Part shown: piece by piece, positions 13,141 through 13,826 of the stretch
Position numbering within the stretch: position 1 is the stretch's first letter
Layout: each line of letters starts with the position of its first letter
Assembly (NCBI GenBank): GCA_003242515.1
Contig: QGUS01000019.1
Location: 1-13,826 of the forward strand
DNA length: 13,826 nucleotides
Direction of reading: 5' to 3'
Source: Actinomycetota bacterium
GTDB taxonomy: Bacteria; Actinomycetota; Acidimicrobiia; Spongiisociales; ZC4RG35
The notes under the pieces: model-generated
The model's input: the letters and a program-made list of their open reading frames with translations, nothing else
Told to the model about the DNA's origin: nothing
Database searches by the model: none
Program-made: the position numbers and the translations under genes

Positions 13141-13732
13141 GACCGTCGCCGATCTGGCCCGTGTGGTCGGCGGGAGCGTCCATGGCGACCCGTCGGTCAC
13201 GGTGTCCGACGTGACCCACGACACGCGCGAGGTCGCACCGGGGAGCCTCTTCGTCGCGCTCGTCGGCTCCCGGGTCGACGGGCATGACCTGGCGGGCCAG
13301 GCCGTGGCCGACGGCGCAGTCGCGGTCTGCGTCTCCAGGCCCGTCGCCATCCCGGTCCCGCAGGTCGTGGTCGACGACACCCGGATGGCGCTAGGGCCGC
13401 TGGCAGCCGAGGTCTGGGGCCACCCGTCACACGACCTCGCCGTGGTGGGCGTCACCGGCACCAACGGGAAGACCACGACCACCCACTACGTCGAGGCCAT
13501 CGCAGCGTCTGCGGGTTGGACGCCGGGCATCGTCGGGACGATCGGGGCCAGGGTGGCCGGCGAGCGGGTCGATCTCGGCCACACGACGCCGGAGGCCTCG
13601 ACCTTCCAGAGGCTGCTCGCCCGCATGAGGGACGCCGGGTGCCGCTTGGTGGCGACCGAGGTCTCGTCCCACGCCCTGGCGATGGGGCGGGTCCGGGCGA
13701 CCCCGTTTGCGGTGGCTCGGTTACACAACTGA
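13130..13732 (+). CDS. murE: UDP-MurNAc-tripeptide synthetase MurE, N-terminal part, broken by sequence errors
   Basis: About 196 trustworthy residues of an enzyme normally near 500. It would add the third stem-peptide residue (usually meso-diaminopimelate in actinobacteria) to UDP-MurNAc-L-Ala-D-Glu in the cytoplasm. Visible are the N-terminal substrate domain (THDTREVAPGSLFVAL, 29-44), the ATP-binding P-loop GVTGTNGKTTT (107-117), HTTPEAST (151-158, the Mur-ligase motif typical of MurE) and EVSSHAL (177-183). After FAVA (193-196) the family expects VFTNL-x2-DHLD, but the frame reads RLHN and stops at 13732. This coincides with degraded contig-end sequence, so the stop is not considered real. 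ATG 13130 overlaps the end of ftsI by 11 bases. Confidence 0.9.
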   Translation: MPGRTVADLARVVGGSVHGDPSVTVSDVTHDTREVAPGSLFVALVGSRVDGHDLAGQAVADGAVAVCVSRPVAIPVPQVVVDDTRMALGPLAAEVWGHPSHDLAVVGVTGTNGKTTTTHYVEAIAASAGWTPGIVGTIGARVAGERVDLGHTTPEASTFQRLLARMRDAGCRLVATEVSSHALAMGRVRATPFAVARLHN

Positions 13733-13826
13733 CACCGGGGCACACCGGAATTCACAGGGGCATTGGGGTCCTCTTTCCCTGCCCGGTCTCTTATACACAC
13801 ATAACTGGGCGGCGAAACACTCCGTG
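13718..13826. other. Degraded contig end with Nextera adapter sequence
   Basis: GTCTCTTATACACA at 13786-13799 matches 14 consecutive bases of the 19-bp Tn5 mosaic end used in Nextera libraries (CTGTCTCTTATACACATCT). Read on the minus strand it gives a peptide beginning MCIRDR, a familiar adapter artefact in databases. Bases 13718-13785 look like an error-ridden continuation of murE. Nothing here should be annotated as biology. Confidence 0.85.

Noticed and set aside
12118..13482. 454-codon minus-strand frame opposite ftsI and murE
   Set aside because: Val/Gly/Asp-rich composition with no domain, and both ftsI and murE on the other strand carry full catalytic motifs.
13486..13800. Minus-strand ORF beginning MCIRDR
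   Set aside because: This start is produced by the Nextera mosaic-end sequence at the contig edge; the remainder is antisense to murE.

Overview
The window is high-GC DNA (about 70% by eye) from an actinobacterium, most likely an uncultured one recovered by metagenomic assembly. The lineage rests on gene content and order: DinB, a DUF3040 protein, a MerR regulator, a MoxR/DUF58/transglutaminase operon, then mraZ-rsmH-ftsL-ftsI-murE. GTG and TTG starts are frequent. I cannot place it below phylum; Acidimicrobiia or a neighbouring class is a guess. Both ends look like damaged contig ends. The left about 70 bases are G/C homopolymer runs. The right about 110 bases are an error-ridden continuation of murE that runs into a Nextera transposon-adapter sequence.

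Layout. 1-972 (minus): a truncated membrane protein, translationally coupled (GTGA) behind a histidine phosphatase. 1023-3204 (plus): DNA polymerase IV, a DUF3040 membrane protein and a MerR-type regulator. 3277-7726 (minus): a tightly overlapping three-gene operon, moxR, DUF58, then a membrane transglutaminase, reading towards the merR gene. 7827-9183 (plus): a new 76-residue gene with an internal repeat, an unknown 185-residue protein coupled to it by ATGA, and an HNH endonuclease followed by a strong intrinsic terminator. 9461-13732 (plus): the division and cell wall (dcw) cluster mraZ, rsmH, ftsL, ftsI and the start of murE.

How it works together. The dcw genes are driven by a good promoter (TTGACA, 17 bp, CATAGT) covered by 10-bp-phased GTGGGG boxes, the expected autoregulatory target of MraZ. 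Downstream, ordinary 4-base or short overlaps couple rsmH-ftsL and ftsI-murE. The other two junctions, mraZ-rsmH and ftsL-ftsI, share an unusual layout. In each, a very short ORF starts in an ATGA overlap with the upstream stop codon. It runs into a GC-rich inverted repeat that would bury the start codon (rsmH) or Shine-Dalgarno (ftsI) of the next gene. This repeated 'mini-ORF plus masking hairpin' design is the most interesting candidate for an undescribed control system here, although it is inferred from sequence alone. The MoxR operon probably makes an envelope-associated assembly and transglutaminase system of unknown substrate; its position next to division genes is suggestive only.
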